A stretch of 41,464 bases of DNA. It comes from Bacteroidales bacterium KA00251 (GTDB taxonomy: Bacteria > Bacteroidota > Bacteroidia > Bacteroidales > Porphyromonadaceae). Location: NCBI GenBank assembly GCA_001552775.1, contig KQ959271.1, positions 102,462 through 143,925 of the forward strand. The letters are read 5' to 3'. The notes below the pieces were generated by a model. That model was given only the letters and a program-made list of their open reading frames with translations, was not told where the DNA came from and searched no databases. The stretch's first letter is position 1, and each line of letters opens with the position of its first letter. Shown here piece by piece: positions 41,435-41,464 of the stretch. The position numbers and the translations under genes were made by a program.

Positions 41435-41464
41435 GAGACTGTTGCAAAAGTCAACAGTCTCACA
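41435..41464. mobile_element. MITE-like element, copy 2 (cut by the window end)
   Basis: The 30 bases match 15334-15363 with one difference and start at the same terminal base. Here the end hairpin is perfect: GAGACTGTTG, 7-nt loop, CAACAGTCTC. The rest of the element lies outside the window. Confidence 0.7.

Overview
The window comes from a member of the Bacteroidota, most likely Porphyromonas or a close relative. The evidence is a type IX secretion plug protein, a small primary sigma factor, amino-lipid acyltransferase genes, Bacteroidota-type -7 promoter boxes (TAnnTTTG), and core genes of recognisable Bacteroidales type. No rRNA, tRNA or CRISPR array was seen.

Region 1 (1-6000) is accessory. 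It starts inside a rearranged rhs locus: an rhs fragment, a small membrane protein, a second rhs core with a variable C-terminal tip, and an overlapping gene in the immunity position. Next is a decayed mobilisation module with a candidate oriT, a small relaxosome protein and a 33-codon relaxase stub. Then comes a type II restriction-modification pair whose reading frames overlap by 37 bp.

Region 2 (6000-20320) is mostly housekeeping: a mini-protein resembling a T9SS sorting domain, a guanidino-modifying-type enzyme, radA, a pair of glycine/ornithine-lipid-type acyltransferases, yraN, a polyprenol-phosphate glycosyltransferase, pyrC, ilvE, a GH3-family enzyme, the T9SS plug protein and a THUMP-like methyltransferase. 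Between ilvE and the GH3 gene lie a MITE-like element and a well-preserved minus-strand cobalamin riboswitch with no recognisable gene downstream.

Region 3 (20474-27035) is a second accessory island. Two defective copies of an IS4-type element lie in the same orientation and bracket a minus-strand operon. The operon encodes a large SF2 helicase with a nuclease-like C-terminal part and a DUF262/HNH protein, which is a plausible anti-phage module. A 32-codon frame and the first 19 codons of a further gene follow, and the IS end cuts that gene off.

Region 4 (27646-41132) is core again: an HtrA protease, rpoD, nspC, ftsY, rimO, a HU-like/transmembrane/LysM protein, a succinyl/acetyl-CoA transferase, pckA, and a four-gene envelope operon (CsgG family, small lipoprotein, DUF4810, GNA1162/DUF799) without curli subunits. 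Three intergenic arrays of a 22-bp repeat (core TTCCGAGAGATTTT) lie at about 6.1, 27.3 and 41.2 kb. The window ends inside a second copy of the MITE-like element.
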